From Candidatus Contendibacter sp. (GTDB taxonomy: Bacteria > Pseudomonadota > Gammaproteobacteria > Competibacterales > Competibacteraceae), in assembly GCA_029624765.1 (NCBI GenBank), contig JARSSO010000031.1:1-64000 (forward strand): DNA of 64,000 nt, in the 5' to 3' direction. The translations under genes were made by a program, and so were the position numbers. Of this stretch, positions 62,851 through 64,000 are shown in pieces. The notes beneath the pieces were generated by a model that saw only the letters and a program-made list of their open reading frames with translations, was not told where the DNA came from and made no database searches. Numbering within the stretch: the stretch's first letter is position 1; every line of letters begins with the position of its first letter.

Positions 62851-64000
62851 ATGAATGCCGCCATCACTTCACGTTTTGTCAGTCGCCTGACTCGGGAGAC
62901 GCTTGCGCTGATTCTGGCGGGCGGGCGTGGTAGCCGGCTCAAGCAACTTACCCTGTGGCGCGCCAAACCGGCCACGCATTTCGGCGGCAAGTATCGGATC
63001 GTCGATTTTCCACTCTCCAATTGTATCAACTCGGGGATCAGGCGGGTTTGCGTGTTGACGCAATACAAGGCGCATTCGCTGATCCAGCACATCCAGCGCG
63101 GTTGGGGCTTTCTGCGTGGCGAGTTTGGCGAGTTCGTGGAATTGCTGCCGGCCCAGCAGCGGATCGACGAAGCTTCGTGGTACAAGGGCACGGCCGACGC
63201 GGTTTATCAGAATCTGGATATCATCCGCAATCATGCGCCCGAATTCGTGTTGATCCTGGCCGGCGATCACATCTACAAGATGGACTACGGCCAGATGCTG
63301 GCGCGTCATGTCGAAAGCAAGGCGAACGTCACGGTTGGCTGCATCGAGGTGCCGCGCGAGCGGGCGCGTGAGTTCGGGGTGGTGACCGCCAACGATCGCG
63401 GCGAAGTTGTGCGATTCGTGGAGAAGCCACAGACCCCGGAAACCCTGCCGGGCCGGGACGACATGGCGCTCGCGTCGATGGGGATTTATGTGTTCGACAC
63501 CCAATTTCTGTACGAACGGCTGATCGAGGATGCGGAAAATCCGCATTCCAATCACGATTTCGGCAAGGATCTACTGCCGCGCCTGCTGCTGGATCGGCAT
63601 CGGGTGATGATTTACCCGTTTCGCGATGTGCAGACCAAGGCGCAAAGCTACTGGCGCGACGTCGGTACCGTGGACGCCTTTTGGGAATCGAACATGGAAC
63701 TGGTCGATGTGGATCCGGAATTGAACCTGTACGACGAACGCTGGCCGATCTGGACTTACCAGGAGCAGTTGCCTCCCGCCAAGTTCGTATTCGACGACGA
63801 CGGACGGCGAGGCATGGCGGTGGATTCCATGGTGGCGGACGGTTGCATCATCTCGGGCGGCTACGTGAATCATTCGCTGCTGTTTCCGCGGGTGCAGGTG
63901 CATTCCTTCGTGCAATTGCGAGACGCCGTGGTATTGCCTCAGGTGGATATCGGCCGCTACTGCCACTTGAGCAAGGTGATCATCGACCGGGGCTGCATCA
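62851..64000 (+). CDS. glgC: Glucose-1-phosphate adenylyltransferase GlgC (3' end outside window)
   Basis: GlgC makes ADP-glucose from glucose 1-phosphate and ATP, the committed step of glycogen synthesis. The 383 residues present begin [20 protein letters not shown]. They show the ATP site [50 protein letters not shown], the glucose-1-phosphate site FVEKP with SMGIYVFD, and SHDFGKDL-like [11 protein letters not shown]. The beta-helix part starts near residue 315. The lysine of RAKP matches the region binding fructose 1,6-bisphosphate in E. coli GlgC, so allosteric control is likely. About 40 residues are missing beyond base 64000. It is divergent from glgB. Confidence 0.96.
   Translation, partial: MNAAITSRFVSRLTRETLALILAGGRGSRLKQLTLWRAKPATHFGGKYRIVDFPLSNCINSGIRRVCVLTQYKAHSLIQHIQRGWGFLRGEFGEFVELLPAQQRIDEASWYKGTADAVYQNLDIIRNHAPEFVLILAGDHIYKMDYGQMLARHVESKANVTVGCIEVPRERAREFGVVTANDRGEVVRFVEKPQTPETLPGRDDMALASMGIYVFDTQFLYERLIEDAENPHSNHDFGKDLLPRLLLDRHRVMIYPFRDVQTKAQSYWRDVGTVDAFWESNMELVDVDPELNLYDERWPIWTYQEQLPPAKFVFDDDGRRGMAVDSMVADGCIISGGYVNHSLLFPRVQVHSFVQLRDAVVLPQVDIGRYCHLSKVIIDRGCI

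Overview
The window is chromosomal DNA of a high-G+C gammaproteobacterium. The complete tuf-S10-spc-alpha ribosomal gene order, a 324-residue CysB, SerA with a C-terminal ACT domain, a DUF2058 (YaiL-type) protein, the Aat/Bpt pair and a Tus-like protein all point to Gammaproteobacteria. Together with glgB, glgC and glgX, this is compatible with a glycogen-accumulating Competibacter/Contendobacter-type organism; that placement is inference from gene content, not a measured phylogeny.

Layout. 1-14046: the end of tuf, then 28 translation and secretion genes from rpsJ to rplQ, all on the + strand, closed by a Rho-independent terminator; an alpha-operon promoter lies before rpsM. 14079-16493: on the - strand, a DUF6635-like membrane protein, a 59-residue aromatic-rich small protein and a signal-peptide-bearing outer-membrane MetA-type protein. 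16731-18688: pdxH and a thioredoxin/CcdA-like fusion. 18791-19072: a promoter, several stem-loops and a strong terminator without an obvious gene, read here as a candidate small RNA. 19118-23111 (- strand): a free-standing acyl carrier protein, a ferredoxin-type flavoreductase next to a GlbN-like truncated haemoglobin, and an acetyl-CoA synthetase. The synthetase is divergent from a Pat-type lysine acetyltransferase (23286-25979). 26008-30589: mobA, a DciA-like gene and recC without recB or recD. 30614-31941: a coupled pair of arsenosugar-type glycosyltransferases.

32012-34831 is the most accessory-looking part: tRNA-Ala(CGC), its terminator, then an overlapping pair made of an AAA15/OLD-like ATPase and a small TOPRIM-like protein, followed by a convergent protein with a HEATH zincin motif. 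The ATPase/TOPRIM pair looks like an uncharacterised two-gene anti-phage system. 34883-42455: a GIY-YIG-like (DUF123) protein, yejB-yejE, the N-degron transferases aat and bpt with a FemAB/GNAT-like gene, then a RibD-C reductase, an FkbM methyltransferase and a 50-residue predicted membrane miniprotein. 42639-49549: a 1622-residue hybrid histidine kinase with three periplasmic-binding-type input domains, overlapping an HD-GYP response regulator that ends in a hemerythrin domain. 49707-52449: a D-2-hydroxyglutarate-dehydrogenase-type flavoprotein divergent from serA.

53148-64000 joins sulfur and glycogen functions. On the - strand, reading 5' to 3', the order is glgB, cysB (overlapping glgB by 4 bases), a Tus-like gene, glgX, an AT-rich promoter region, then cysT-cysW-cysA. 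glgC starts divergently from glgB and runs off the window. GlgC makes ADP-glucose, GlgB branches the polymer and GlgX debranches it; CysB is the activator expected for the sulfate transporter genes. No glgA, sulfate-binding protein, yejA, yejF, recB or recD is present in the window.
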